From NCBI RefSeq assembly GCF_003002895.1, contig NZ_PVTI01000009.1, positions 1 through 64,000 on the forward strand: 64,000 nucleotides of DNA, written 5' to 3'. Below are positions 8,078-17,013 of this stretch, piece after piece. This stretch comes from Knoellia remsis. Its GTDB lineage: Bacteria; Actinomycetota; Actinomycetes; Actinomycetales; Dermatophilaceae. Both the position numbers and the translations under genes were made by a program. The stretch's first letter is position 1. The number at the start of each line of letters is the position of its first letter. The notes beneath the pieces were generated by a model. The model did no database searches and had not been told where the DNA came from. It saw nothing but the letters and a program-made list of their open reading frames with translations.

Positions 8078-8698
8078 ATGGCTGACTACTCCCTCCCCGA
8101 CCTGCCCTACGACTACGCCGCCCTTGAGCCCTACATCTCCGGCGCGATCATGGAGCTGCACCACGACAAGCACCACCAGGCCTACGTCACGGGCATCAAC
8201 ACCGCCGTCGAACAGCTGGAGGAGGCGCGCGACCGGCAGCTCTTCGGCAGCCTGTCGACGCTCGAGAAGAACCTCGCGTTCCACCTCGGCGGGCACGTCA
8301 ACCACTCGGTGTTCTGGCCGAACATGTCACCCGACGGTGGCGACAAGCCGGTCGGCGAGCTGGCCGCGGCCATCGACGAGTACTTCGGTGGCTTCGACGC
8401 CTTCCGGGCCCACTTCCAGGCCGTCGCGCTCGGCCTGCAGGGGTCCGGTTGGGCCGTACTGGTGTGGGACGTGCTCGCGCAGCGACCGTTCATCGTCCAG
8501 CATTTCGACCACATGGGGAACGTGCCGCTCGGCATGGTGCCGCTGCTCATGCTCGACATGTGGGAGCACGCCTACTACCTCGACTACAAGAACGACAAGG
8601 CCACCTTCGTCGCGCAGTGGTGGAACGTCGTCAACTGGGCCGACGTCCAGCAGCGTTTCGAGAGCGCCCGCAGCCGGACTCCCGGGCTCATCGCCTGA
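8078..8698 (+). CDS. Superoxide dismutase, Fe/Mn type
   Basis: A 206-residue cytoplasmic enzyme that dismutes superoxide to oxygen and peroxide. The ATG at 8078 follows GAGAGGG. The family's metal ligands are visible: the first His in the [12 protein letters not shown] helix, the second in HVNHSVFW, then Asp and His in [16 protein letters not shown]. Length is normal. Sequence alone does not settle Fe against Mn. A Nur-type palindrome upstream argues for nickel-dependent control, as for the FeSOD of Streptomyces. It is monocistronic and convergent with the next gene. Confidence 0.95.
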   Translation: MADYSLPDLPYDYAALEPYISGAIMELHHDKHHQAYVTGINTAVEQLEEARDRQLFGSLSTLEKNLAFHLGGHVNHSVFWPNMSPDGGDKPVGELAAAIDEYFGGFDAFRAHFQAVALGLQGSGWAVLVWDVLAQRPFIVQHFDHMGNVPLGMVPLLMLDMWEHAYYLDYKNDKATFVAQWWNVVNWADVQQRFESARSRTPGLIA

Positions 8699-8711
8699 CC
8701 GGCGTCGCGCG

Positions 8712-9107
8712 TCACAGACCGAGAACCGCTGTGGCGTAGGCGTTCTCGACGTCCGCATCGGTGACCGTATGCCGCGTGCCGTCGCTCGCGGCATACGTCA
8801 CCTCCCAGCCGTCCTCGGTACGTGTGAGGGACAGGAAGCGGTCGCCGAGCAGCTCGCGCAGCTGGTCCTCGCGAGGCAGCCACACGGCCTGGTCGAGCGT
8901 CACCGAGTCGAGTGCCCACTCGGTCGTGCCGTTGAAGCCGAGGACGGTCTGGTCGGCGAAGGACTGCGGCTCGACCGTGAGGTCGCTGATCCAAAAGACC
9001 TGCCCGGTGAGCAGCTCGGCGTCGATGACGAAGCGGTCGCCGGCGGCGGGCTGCCAGAGCACGCCGGCGTCGTGGACGAGCCGGCGGGCGAGCTCGAGGT
9101 CGATCAT
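8712..9107 (-). CDS. Conserved actinobacterial protein of unknown function
   Basis: A 131-residue acidic soluble protein from ATG 9107. It contains GDRFVI, LGFNGTTEWALDS, WLPREDQLRELLG and a C-terminal ENAYATAVL, a pattern conserved in many actinobacteria. Databases often carry a pilus-assembly CpaE label on this family, but there is no P-loop or receiver domain here, so I do not support it. It stands between the SOD gene (convergent) and the VanX-type peptidase gene on the same strand, 59 bases away. Confidence 0.75.
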   Translation of the reverse strand: MIDLELARRLVHDAGVLWQPAAGDRFVIDAELLTGQVFWISDLTVEPQSFADQTVLGFNGTTEWALDSVTLDQAVWLPREDQLRELLGDRFLSLTRTEDGWEVTYAASDGTRHTVTDADVENAYATAVLGL

Positions 9108-9166
9108 CGACCCATCATCGCCGCTGCTCGGTCGTGACGGTGATCCACCGAGAGCGAGGAGGCGCC

Positions 9167-9973
9167 TCAGCGCGAGGTCAGCGATGCCCGGGACACGGGG
9201 AAGTCGAAGAACGTCGTCGGGAAGAGCTCCGGCTTGTGGGTGAAGTGCCACCACTCCTCGGGCAGGTTCGAGAAGCCCTGTGCCGCAAGGGTGCTCACGA
9301 GAAGGTCGCGGTTGGCGCGGGCCTCGCCGGTGATGGCCGGGTTGGCGGTGTGCGAGAGCGTGTCGAAGCAGTCGAACGCGGTGCCCATGTCGAGCGACGC
9401 ATCCGGTGCGCGGTCCTCGACGGGGCCAAAGCACGATCCCGCGGGATGCGGCGAGTGCGGCGTCGGTCCGGGACGGGCGTCGACCGGCTGGATCGTGAGG
9501 TCGACGGTGCTCGCCCGCGAATGGCCCGACTTCGCCGCGATGTAGCCGTCGGCGAAGAGCCGGGACTTGTCAACGCGGGGATAGAACTCCGACTTCATCT
9601 GCTCGTCGTCGAGGTCCTCGGCCCAGCGCACGAAGTGGTCGACGGCGGTCTGGGGCCGGTAGCAGTCGTAGACCTTGAGCGTGAGGCCGCGCGGTCGCAG
9701 GGCGTCCTGGGCCCGCGACAGCGCCTCCGCGGTGGGGCGCGTCACGAGGCACATCGGGGCGCGGTAGCCGTCGATACGTTCGCCGACGAAGTTGTGGTTC
9801 GTCGTGTAGCGGATCTCCTCGACGATCGTCGGGTCGACGTCGCGCAGGGCGACGATCTCCGCCGGCGCCTGAGCCGGGCGTGCGGCGACGGCCGGCTGGG
9901 GCCCGGCGACGGCGACACCCCCGACCATGGCGAGCGAGGCGGTCACGGGGGCGAGGAGACGACGCAGGCTCAT
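9167..9973 (-). CDS. Secreted D-alanyl-D-alanine dipeptidase, VanX/DdpX type (M15D)
   Basis: A 268-residue preprotein with a Sec signal peptide ending near VAARP (residue 30). The zinc peptidase signature is present: SGHSRASTVDL (about residue 147, matching SxHxxGxAxD with Ser in place of Gly) and EWWHF near residue 240, supplying the catalytic Glu and third ligand His. VanX-like enzymes split D-Ala-D-Ala. Outside resistance clusters they are thought to salvage wall peptides. No vanHA genes are nearby, so a resistance role is unlikely. It is transcribed away from the GH20 hexosaminidase gene. Confidence 0.85.
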   Translation of the reverse strand: MSLRRLLAPVTASLAMVGGVAVAGPQPAVAARPAQAPAEIVALRDVDPTIVEEIRYTTNHNFVGERIDGYRAPMCLVTRPTAEALSRAQDALRPRGLTLKVYDCYRPQTAVDHFVRWAEDLDDEQMKSEFYPRVDKSRLFADGYIAAKSGHSRASTVDLTIQPVDARPGPTPHSPHPAGSCFGPVEDRAPDASLDMGTAFDCFDTLSHTANPAITGEARANRDLLVSTLAAQGFSNLPEEWWHFTHKPELFPTTFFDFPVSRASLTSR

Positions 9974-10148
9974 GACCCGTGTCTACTCCGCGGCCCCGGT
10001 CCTCACAAGAGCGTGAGATACGCCGCCTTCGTGAGGACCGGAGCGTCCGCGGTCTCAACGCGGGTGCGAGGATCGGCCGTGTGACAGCTGCCACCCCTCC
10101 CTGCTGCCCCAGCCCACGAGCGTCGAGCCCGGTGACGGCCGGCTGACC

Positions 10149-11651
10149 TTGACCTCTCCGGTCGTCGTCGACGGCACGCCCCGGTTCGTCCGGCACGTGC
10201 GTCGGGCGCTCGGTCCGGGACTCGACGTGCAGCCGGCGGGAGACGGTGCCCCGGCCGTGGTGCGCCTCGTCGTCGACGCTGCGCTGGCGCCCGAGGAGTA
10301 CCACCTCGCCGTGACCACCCACGGCGTCGAGGTGCGGGCGGCCGACGACGATGCGGCCGGCTGGGCCGTCCAGACCCTGCGCCAGCTCCTGCCGACCGAG
10401 GCGTTTGCCCTCTCGGGCCAGGCGAGCGAGTCCGTCGAGCTGCCGGTCGTGACGGTGCGTGACCGTCCGCGGTTCTCGTGGCGCGGGCTGCACCTCGACG
10501 TGGCGCGACACGTCATGCCGGTCGACTTCCTGCTCCGGCTGCTCGACCTCATGGAGCTGCACAAGCTCAACGTCTTCCACCTCCACCTCACCGACGACCA
10601 GGGCTGGCGCTTCCCCGTGCCGTCGCTGCCCGGCCTCACCGACATCGGCTCGTGGCGGGCGGGCACGTGGCAGGGCCAGACCGGCGAGCTCGACGGGGTG
10701 CCGCACGGTGGCTTCTACACGCGCGCGCAGCTCGAGCAGCTCGTCTCGTATGCCGCGGAGCGCGGTATCCGGGTCGTCCCCGAGATCGACGTGCCCGGCC
10801 ACGTACGGTCACTGCTCGCGGCATACCCGCAGATGGGTGCGCGGCCGGTGGCCGCGATGGAGGTGCCCGGCACCTGGGGCGTCTTCGACGAGGTGCTGTG
10901 GCTCGACGACCCGGCGGTCGAGATGGTCGAGACGATCTATGCCGAGCTCCTTGAGGTCTTCCCCTCGACCGACATCCACATCGGCGGCGACGAGTGCCCG
11001 ACGACGGAGTGGGTCGCCGACCCGCGCGGTGCCGAGCTCGCGCAACGTCGCGGCGTCGACGGACCGGGGCAGCTGCAGGGATGGTTCACCCGCCACCTCG
11101 TCGACTGGCTGGCCGAGCGCGGCCGCCGCACCGTCGGCTGGGACGAGATCCTCGAGCAGGGCGACGTGCCGGACGCGCTCGTCATGGCATGGCGCAACCG
11201 CGAGGAGGGTGTGCGTGCGGCACGGGCCGGACACGACGTCGTCATGGCGCCGCAGGAGGTCTTCTACTTCGACCACTACCAGGACGCCGGCCCCGACGAG
11301 CCGCACACGATCGGTGGGCTGAGCACGATCGGCGACGTCGCGGCATACGACGTCCTCGACGGTCTCGACGACGCGGCGGCGGCGCGGGTCGTCGGCATCC
11401 AGGGGCAACTGTGGACCGAGTACATGCCGACGTCGCAGCACGTCGAGTACATGGCGTTCCCGCGGGTGAGCGCGCTCGCGGAGAACGCGTGGTCGGGTCC
11501 GGCCGAGTGGTCCGAGCTCGAGCCGCGGCTGACGGCGCAGCTCGCGCGGCTCGAGGCCCGAGGGGTCAACGTGCGCCCGCTCGACGGACCGCGGCCGTGG
11601 CAGCGCGGCGGCACCGGACGGCTCACGCGGGACCTGCCGTACAAGCCCTGA
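10149..11651 (+). CDS. Beta-N-acetylhexosaminidase, GH20 (apparent 5' frameshift)
   Basis: An enzyme releasing terminal GlcNAc/GalNAc from glycans such as chitin or wall fragments. The beta-barrel catalytic domain shows HLHLTDDQGWR, PEIDVPGH and the catalytic Asp-Glu pair in HIGGDECPT (about residue 278), with WTEYMP later. From TTG 10149 the protein is 500 residues, but the typical N-terminal domain begins earlier: LLPQPTSVEPGDG is encoded upstream in the same frame with no usable start. GTG 10081, behind GCGAGGA, begins a different frame. One base appears to be missing near 10096, so the true gene probably starts at 10081. Confidence 0.85.
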   Translation: MTSPVVVDGTPRFVRHVRRALGPGLDVQPAGDGAPAVVRLVVDAALAPEEYHLAVTTHGVEVRAADDDAAGWAVQTLRQLLPTEAFALSGQASESVELPVVTVRDRPRFSWRGLHLDVARHVMPVDFLLRLLDLMELHKLNVFHLHLTDDQGWRFPVPSLPGLTDIGSWRAGTWQGQTGELDGVPHGGFYTRAQLEQLVSYAAERGIRVVPEIDVPGHVRSLLAAYPQMGARPVAAMEVPGTWGVFDEVLWLDDPAVEMVETIYAELLEVFPSTDIHIGGDECPTTEWVADPRGAELAQRRGVDGPGQLQGWFTRHLVDWLAERGRRTVGWDEILEQGDVPDALVMAWRNREEGVRAARAGHDVVMAPQEVFYFDHYQDAGPDEPHTIGGLSTIGDVAAYDVLDGLDDAAAARVVGIQGQLWTEYMPTSQHVEYMAFPRVSALAENAWSGPAEWSELEPRLTAQLARLEARGVNVRPLDGPRPWQRGGTGRLTRDLPYKP

Positions 11652-11679
11652 TCGGCGAGTGCGCCGGCTCGCCGGGTCG

Positions 11680-12603
11680 TCAGCCGAGGACCCAGGCGAG
11701 CAGCAGGATGACCGGGACCGAACCGACTGTCGTGATGAGGATCGTGTCGCGCGCCAGCGTCGTCGCTCGGTCGTAGCGGGTCGCGTGCACGAAGATGTTC
11801 TGCGCCGTCGGCAGCGCGGACGTCACGACGATCGCGAGCAGCGCGTGCCCCTCGACCCCGAGCACGACGCTCGCGACGAACCACGCGACGAGCGGTTGCA
11901 CGAGCAGCTTGAGCAGCGAGGTCGTCGCCAGCTCGGCTGCCGACCCGGCGCGCCCCAGCCCCGGGCCGAGCCGCAGCGCGACGCCATAGGCGACGAGCAT
12001 GCTCGGCACGGCCATGTTGCCGAGCAGCTCGAGCGGGTTCGCCACGAACGCCGGCAGGGTCCAGCCGGTCAGCGACAGCACGACACCGAGTAGCGAGCCC
12101 ACGGTGAGTGGGTTGCGGATCGGCCGGGACGCGAACTGCCACCACCGCAGCCGCCCCTCGCGGGAGTCCGCGTCGAGCACCGCGAGGGCCAGCGGTTGGA
12201 GGACGAGCATCTGCAGCAACAGCGTCGGTGCGACGTAGGCCGCGTCGCCGAGGACGTAGCTCGCCACCGGGATGCCGAGGTTGCCGGCATTGACGTATGC
12301 CGCGCTGAGCGCGCCGATCGTCGTGTCACCGAGGCTGCGGTGCCACACGAGACGGGCGATGGTGACATAGACCGACGCTGCGACGACCGCTCCGGCGACG
12401 GACGCGATGAGGTTGCTCGACAGCACGTCATGCACGTTGGCGCGCGACAGGGTCATGACCATGAGGGCCGGGCTTGCGACGAAGAACGCGACCTTGGACA
12501 GCACCTGTTGTGCACTGGCGTCGACGATGCGCAGGTGGGCGAGGAGGGCGCCGACTCCGATGACGACACCGATCGTCGCGAATCCGGTGAGTACGCCCTG
12601 CAC
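11680..12603 (-). CDS. AEC (auxin efflux carrier) family permease
   Basis: A 307-residue membrane protein with about ten hydrophobic segments in two five-helix halves. Family features include AYVNAGNLGIPVASYVLG (the conserved Asn-rich crossover) and TSALPTAQNIFVHATRYD in the second half. AEC carriers in bacteria move malate, other carboxylates or amino acids; the substrate is not predictable here. The GTG at 12603 is chosen because the open frame upstream runs through a palindromic repeat. It is convergent with the GH20 gene, 28 bases apart. Confidence 0.85.
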   Translation of the reverse strand: MQGVLTGFATIGVVIGVGALLAHLRIVDASAQQVLSKVAFFVASPALMVMTLSRANVHDVLSSNLIASVAGAVVAASVYVTIARLVWHRSLGDTTIGALSAAYVNAGNLGIPVASYVLGDAAYVAPTLLLQMLVLQPLALAVLDADSREGRLRWWQFASRPIRNPLTVGSLLGVVLSLTGWTLPAFVANPLELLGNMAVPSMLVAYGVALRLGPGLGRAGSAAELATTSLLKLLVQPLVAWFVASVVLGVEGHALLAIVVTSALPTAQNIFVHATRYDRATTLARDTILITTVGSVPVILLLAWVLG

Positions 12604-12670
12604 GGGCTGCAGGTTAGGTGGTCGGTCGCAGCACCGGCGTTGCGGTCTCGCGGAGTGACGCGCCCAAGAC

Positions 12671-12742
12671 GGCTCGCGAGCCTCACCGTGACTCGCAAGC
12701 CTGATCGATCCAGCTTGCGAGTGACGGCCGGGCTTGCGAGCC
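12671..12742. repeat. 72-bp palindromic repeat, copy 1
   Basis: It starts GGCTCGCGAGCC and ends GGCTTGCGAGCC, with a near-palindromic centre around GATCGATC. A second copy, also 72 bp, lies inverted at 63086-63157. The first 40 bases agree at all but one or two positions. It fills the gap between the AEC permease and the vapBC promoter. Confidence 0.85.
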
Positions 12743-12821
12743 GGATCGGGCCTTGCGGGTAGCGGCGACAGCCGACTGCGGCGGCCGCACGCTCGCAGCG
12801 AGACATCATGATGCCTGGGCA

Positions 12822-12841
12822 TATGATGCTATGATGCGGCC
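12822..12841 (+). promoter_or_regulatory. vapBC promoter with overlapping -10 boxes, leaderless start likely
   Basis: TATGAT occurs at 12822-12827 and 12830-12835. The second ends seven bases before the ATG at 12842, which would place the transcription start at the A of the start codon. No ribosome-binding sequence precedes the ATG. Repeated CATCATGATG/GCATATGATGC text around it is suited to autoregulation by the antitoxin. Inference from spacing only. Confidence 0.5.
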
Positions 12842-13096
12842 ATGCGGACAACGGTGACCCTCGACGACGATCTCGCTCGCCTCCTGAGCGACCGTCAGCA
12901 CCGGGAGCGCAAGACGTTCAAGCAGGTGCTCAACGAAGCCCTGCGCGCGGGCCTCACGGTCGCGCCTGCCGAGCCAGAGACGTACCGACATCGCACGCAC
13001 CGATCCGGGGTCCGTCCCGGGTTCGACATCACCGCGCTCAATCGGCTCGCCGACGAGCTTGAGGACGAGGAGACCACGGCTGGCGGGTCTGCGTGA
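12842..13096 (+). CDS. VapB-like ribbon-helix-helix antitoxin
   Basis: An 84-residue protein beginning MRTTVTLDDDLARLL, a classic ribbon-helix-helix DNA-binding N-terminus, followed by a helical region (TFKQVLNEALRAGL) and an acidic C-tail that should wrap the toxin. Antitoxins of this kind neutralise the partner PIN nuclease and repress their own promoter. It overlaps the toxin gene by four bases (GTGA), so the pair is translationally coupled. Confidence 0.9.
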   Translation: MRTTVTLDDDLARLLSDRQHRERKTFKQVLNEALRAGLTVAPAEPETYRHRTHRSGVRPGFDITALNRLADELEDEETTAGGSA

Positions 13097-13521
13097 TCAT
13101 CCCCGACGTCAATCTGCTCGTGTACGCAGTCTTCGACGGGTACCCGCAGCACGAGCGAGCCGCGGCATGGCTGGTCGAGGCGTTGAACGGCGCTGAGGAG
13201 TTCGCCCTCACGGCACCGGCCATCTTCGGGTTCATCCGTCTGGCGACCAGCGCCCGGATCCACGAACGACCCCTGTCCGTCGCCGCCGCGACGGAGTACG
13301 TCGACGAGTGGCTCGCCCGACCGCAGAGCCGCTTCCTCGGGTCGAGTCCGGAGAACGTGCGGTTGGCGCTCGGGCTCCTGGAGGCGGTGGGTACGGGAGC
13401 CAGCCTCACGACGGACGCCCAGCTCGCCGCCCACGCGGTCGAATCGGGCGGAACGGTCTTTTCCAACGACCGTGACTTCGGCCGCTTTGCCGGGGTGCGG
13501 TGGGTCAATCCTCTCGACTGA
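13093..13521 (+). CDS. VapC-like PIN-domain ribonuclease toxin
   Basis: A 142-residue PIN protein from GTG 13093. The acidic Mg-binding residues are visible: Asp in IIPDVNLLVYA (residue 5), Glu44 region after the hydrophobic helix, Asp near TTDAQLAAHA (about 117) and Asp in FSNDRDFGRF (about 136). VapC toxins cut tRNA or rRNA and stop translation. The C-terminal FSNDRDF and WVNPL ending is typical of the subfamily annotated as TA system VapC or ribonuclease VapC. All key acidic residues look intact, so the toxin could be active. Confidence 0.9.
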   Translation: MIIPDVNLLVYAVFDGYPQHERAAAWLVEALNGAEEFALTAPAIFGFIRLATSARIHERPLSVAAATEYVDEWLARPQSRFLGSSPENVRLALGLLEAVGTGASLTTDAQLAAHAVESGGTVFSNDRDFGRFAGVRWVNPLD

Positions 13522-13575
13522 CCTCGCCGCTCCGCCGGTCCCAGCCTGTCCCGCCCCGTTCGATGGGTGAGTTTT

Positions 13576-15483
13576 TCACGGGGTGGGTGGACGCAGCACG
13601 GGCGTCAGGGTCTCGAGGACCGTGGCGTCCTCGATCGTCGACGGCACGTTCGGGGTCTTGCCGTCGGCGATCTCGCGCATCGTCTTGCGCAGGATCTTGC
13701 CCGAGCGGGTCTTGGGCAGGGCGGTGACGACGTCGACCTGACGCAGCGCCGCGACGGCGCCGACCTCGTCGCGCACCCGCTGCACCAGCTCGGCCCTGAT
13801 GCGTTCGCCCTCCTCGCCGGAGCCGTCGATGCCGGACTTGAGGACGACGAACCCGCGCGGCAGCTGGCCCTTGAGCTCGTCGGCGACGCCGATGACCGCG
13901 CACTCCGCGACGGCCTCGTGGCCGGCGAGGGCGGCCTCGATCGAGCCGGTCGAGAGCCGGTGCCCGGCGACGTTGAGCACGTCGTCGGTGCGGCCCATGA
14001 CATAGAGGTAGCCGTCCTCGTCGACGAGCCCGCCGTCCCCGGTGAGGTAGTAGCCGGCATACGTCGACAGGTACTCGCCGACGTAGCGGTCGTCGTCGCC
14101 CCAGAGCGTCGGCAGCGTCCCCGGCGGCAGCGGCAGGCGGATCGCGATGGCACCCTCCTCGCCCGCAGGGAGAGGTGAGCCGGTCTCATCGAGGATCTGC
14201 ACGGCATACCCCGGCACCGGGACCGATGGGGAGCCGGGCTTGATCGGCATCGGCTCCAACCCGCGAAGGCTCGACGCGATCGGCCACCCCGTCTCGGTCT
14301 GCCACCAGTTGTCGACGACGGGGACGCCGAGGCGGTCGGTCGCCCATTGCCAGGTGTCGGGGTCGAGGCGTTCGCCGGCGAGGAAGAGCGTCTCGAGGCT
14401 CGACAGGTCGTAGTCGCGCAGAAGCTCGCCGTCCGGGTCGTCGCGTTTGATCGCGCGGTATGCCGTGGGCGCCGTGAACATGGCCTTCACGCCGTAGTCC
14501 TGGATCACCCGGAAGAACGCGCCGGCGTCGGGGGTGCCGACCGGTTTCCCTTCGTAGAGAACGGAACTCGCGCCGGTGAGCAGTGGCGCGTAGACGATGT
14601 AGGAGTGGCCGACGACCCATCCGACGTCGCTGGCGGTGAACCAGGTGTCGCCCTCGTTGATGCCGTAGATGTTCGGCATCGACCAGCGCAGCGCGACCGC
14701 GTGACCGCCGTTGTCGCGGACGATGCCCTTGGGGCGACCGGTCGTGCCGGAGGTGTAGAGGATGTAGAGCGGGTCGGTCGCCTTGACGGCGACCGGGTCG
14801 GCCGGCTCGGCGTCAGCCATGACCTCGTCCCAGGTCATCTCCTCCCAGTCGGTGTCGCGCACCCCGACTTCGGCGGTCGCCTGCTCGCGCTGCAAAACGA
14901 TGACCGACTCGGGCTTGTGGCTGCTGCGGTCGAGCGCGGCGTCGAGGAGCGGCTTGTACTCGACGACGCGGCTGGGCTCGATGCCTGCCGACGCGGACAC
15001 GACGGCAACCGGCTTGGCGTCCTCGATGCGCGCGGCGAGCTCGGCCGGCGCGAACCCGCCGAAGACGACGGAGTGCACCGCCCCGATCCGCGCGCACGCG
15101 AGCATCGCGACGACGGCCTCGGGGATCATCGGCATGTAGATGACGACGCGGTCGCCCTTCGTCACACCGAGCGAGTCGAGCACCCCGGCGAAGTGCGAGA
15201 CCTCGTCGAGCAGGGCGGCATAGGTGAGGGTCCGGCGGGTGTCGGTGACGGGGCTGTCGTAGTGGATCGCGGGCTGGTCTCCGCGCCCCGCCGCGACGTG
15301 CCGGTCGAGGGCGTTGAAGCAGGTGTTGAGCTCGGCGTCCGGGAACCACCGGTAGAACGGCGGGTTGTCGTCGTCGAGGATGCGCTGCGGGGGAGTGACC
15401 CAGTCGATGTCCTGCGCGGCCTCGCGCCAGAACTCGTCGGGATGCTCGATGCTGCGCCGGTATGCCGCGTCGTAGGCCGTCAT
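13576..15483 (-). CDS. prpE: Propionyl-CoA synthetase (acyl-CoA ligase, ANL superfamily)
   Basis: A 635-residue AMP-forming ligase. The N-domain matches acetyl/propionyl-CoA synthetases (WFPDAELNTCFNALDRH). The P-loop is YTSGTTGRPKG, the adenine motif is DNWWQTETG, and the hinge is YYLTGDGG. The catalytic lysine lies in PKTRSGKILRK near the C-end and is the usual acetylation target. DNGGHAVAL after the P-loop fits PrpE rather than Acs. It activates propionate for the methylcitrate or methylmalonyl route. ATG 15483 is preferred over ATG 15492 because GAGG then lies nine bases upstream. A separate Acs is at 56.2-58.2 kb. Confidence 0.9.
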   Translation of the reverse strand: MTAYDAAYRRSIEHPDEFWREAAQDIDWVTPPQRILDDDNPPFYRWFPDAELNTCFNALDRHVAAGRGDQPAIHYDSPVTDTRRTLTYAALLDEVSHFAGVLDSLGVTKGDRVVIYMPMIPEAVVAMLACARIGAVHSVVFGGFAPAELAARIEDAKPVAVVSASAGIEPSRVVEYKPLLDAALDRSSHKPESVIVLQREQATAEVGVRDTDWEEMTWDEVMADAEPADPVAVKATDPLYILYTSGTTGRPKGIVRDNGGHAVALRWSMPNIYGINEGDTWFTASDVGWVVGHSYIVYAPLLTGASSVLYEGKPVGTPDAGAFFRVIQDYGVKAMFTAPTAYRAIKRDDPDGELLRDYDLSSLETLFLAGERLDPDTWQWATDRLGVPVVDNWWQTETGWPIASSLRGLEPMPIKPGSPSVPVPGYAVQILDETGSPLPAGEEGAIAIRLPLPPGTLPTLWGDDDRYVGEYLSTYAGYYLTGDGGLVDEDGYLYVMGRTDDVLNVAGHRLSTGSIEAALAGHEAVAECAVIGVADELKGQLPRGFVVLKSGIDGSGEEGERIRAELVQRVRDEVGAVAALRQVDVVTALPKTRSGKILRKTMREIADGKTPNVPSTIEDATVLETLTPVLRPPTP

Positions 15484-15590
15484 GTCGGCCATCCTCGCGC
15501 TGTGGCCGGGTGGGGACCAGAGGTTGCGCTCGCGGGTGCGGACGAACGGCGCCGGTCCTGCGACGAACGGGGCCGGCTCGGTTCGCGCCT

Positions 15591-15677
15591 GTCCCTAAGC
15601 GTCCAATTGGGTGAGTTCGGGACGCGTCAGGTCCGCTGTCCCGAAGCGTCCAATTGGGTGAGTTCGGGACGCGTCAG
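15591..15677. repeat. Two direct 40-bp repeats containing CCAATTGG
   Basis: Copies at 15591-15630 and 15638-15677 differ at one base. Each carries GTCCC(G/T)AA and TTCGGGAC arms around CCAATTGGGTGAG. The second copy includes the stop codon of the VOC gene. The same 21-base core, in complement, is duplicated at 46768-46817. Confidence 0.9.
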
Positions 15678-16042
15678 CCCCAGTTCGCGGCCTGGGTGAG
15701 GCAGAACGGGTGGCCGCTCGGGTCGAGCAGGACGCGCCACGTGTCGCCGGGCTGGTCCTCGGGGAGGGTGGCGCCGAGCGCGACACACTCCTGCGCCGCC
15801 GCGTCGAGGTCGTCGACGGCGAGGTCGAGGTGGAACTGCTTGCTGCCGTGCTCGTTCGGCCAGCTGGGCGCCTCGAAGTCGGGGACGGTCCCGAAGCCGA
15901 GGGCGTGGTCGGGGCCGGTGAGCATCGCGTAGCCGTCGGCGTCGTGCGCGATGTCCCAGCCGAGGACGGCGTTCCAGAAGGCGGCGTCGCGGCTGGCGTC
16001 GGAACTGTCGAGGGTGAGCATCTTGAGGGCGGCGAGGGCCAT
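15674..16042 (-). CDS. VOC/glyoxalase-like small protein
   Basis: A 122-residue protein of two beta-alpha-beta-beta-beta modules: KMLTLDSSDASRDAAFWNAVLGW in the first half, KQFHLDLAVDDLDAAAQECVALGA and WRVLLDPSGHPFCLTQ in the second. VOC proteins bind a metal and act as glyoxalases, dioxygenases or binding/resistance proteins. This subgroup is usually just called VOC family. The start has AGGAGA upstream. It is divergent from the AraC regulator gene, 70 bases away, and the two could be functionally linked, though nothing proves it. Confidence 0.85.
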   Translation of the reverse strand: MALAALKMLTLDSSDASRDAAFWNAVLGWDIAHDADGYAMLTGPDHALGFGTVPDFEAPSWPNEHGSKQFHLDLAVDDLDAAAQECVALGATLPEDQPGDTWRVLLDPSGHPFCLTQAANWG

Positions 16043-16112
16043 GTCGTCTCCTGGGTCGGGCGCTGTGGGCGAGTTCGGGTCGGGTGTCCCCGAGCCTGCC
16101 TAGGGTGGGGCC

Positions 16113-16970
16113 GTGTCGGCTAGGACAAACCCGCCATCGCCGCAGCGGACGGCTTCGTATGCCGGGATCCTGCGTCCCGACGAGCTCTCCCGCCGCGTGC
16201 AGGTGCGCCGGTGGCCGGCGTCGGAGCGGGTAGCGCCGTGGGTCGAGAACCACTGGTCGCTCCGGTGGGACCTGCCCGACGGCGCGTCCTACGACAGTGA
16301 GACGCTGCCGCACCCGACGTGCTCGCTCACCGTCGAACGCGGCACCCACCCCCGGCCGGAGCTCGCCGGCGAGGAGGTCGCCATCACCGGGGTCGTCACT
16401 CGCCGCTTCCGGGTCGACATCCGCGGGCGGGGTCGCGTCGTCGGGATGCGCTTCCGGCCGGGCGGCCTCGCCGCACTCACCGGGCACAGTGCCCGCGACT
16501 GGACCGACCGCACCGTGCCCGCCGCCGGGGTCGTGTCACCGGAGGTGAGTGCAGCGCTCGGTGCGCTCGACCTCGACGGGGACGACACGGCATACGAGAG
16601 CGGGATGACGGCCGTCGAGGCCGCGTTCCCGAGCGATCGCGACGTCGACGAGCGCTACGCGCGGGTGCTCCGGGTCGTTGCCGACATGCTCGAGGACCGG
16701 ACCTTCTACTCCGTTGCGCAGGTGGAGGAGCGGCACCACGTCTCGACGCGGACGCTGCAGCGCGACTTCCTCCACTACATCGGGGTCGGGCCGAAGTGGG
16801 TGCTCGCGCGGTACCGGATGCACGACGTCGTCAGCGCCCTCGACGACGGGTACGACGGGCCGCTGACCGAGCTCGCGATGCGGCACGGGTTCTACGACCA
16901 GGCGCACTTCACCCGTGACTTCACGACCCTCGTCGGGGTGACGCCGAGCCGGTACCGCGAGCGTCGGTGA
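16113..16970 (+). CDS. AraC-family transcriptional regulator
   Basis: A 285-residue protein from GTG 16113. The N-terminal domain (residues about 25-150, with WVENHWSLRWDLP and HPTCSLTVE) is the sensor type found in DUF6597-like AraC proteins. The C-terminal pair of helix-turn-helix motifs is clear: VSTRTLQRDFLHYIGVGPKWV and the signature LTELAMRHGFYDQAHFTRDFTTLVGVTPSRYR. The ligand is unknown. It is divergent from the VOC protein gene, a plausible target. Confidence 0.9.
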   Translation: MSARTNPPSPQRTASYAGILRPDELSRRVQVRRWPASERVAPWVENHWSLRWDLPDGASYDSETLPHPTCSLTVERGTHPRPELAGEEVAITGVVTRRFRVDIRGRGRVVGMRFRPGGLAALTGHSARDWTDRTVPAAGVVSPEVSAALGALDLDGDDTAYESGMTAVEAAFPSDRDVDERYARVLRVVADMLEDRTFYSVAQVEERHHVSTRTLQRDFLHYIGVGPKWVLARYRMHDVVSALDDGYDGPLTELAMRHGFYDQAHFTRDFTTLVGVTPSRYRERR

Positions 16971-17013
16971 GCGATTTCGTCGGCGCGTGGGCGCTCGGGT
17001 AACCTCCTCCGTT

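Noticed and set aside
8712-9107. Pilus assembly protein CpaE
   Set aside because: This label is common for the family, but the 131-residue protein has no ATPase or receiver motif.
9167-9973. Vancomycin resistance gene vanX
   Set aside because: The peptidase motif fits, but there are no vanH, vanA or sensor genes, and the protein has a secretion signal. A salvage role fits better.
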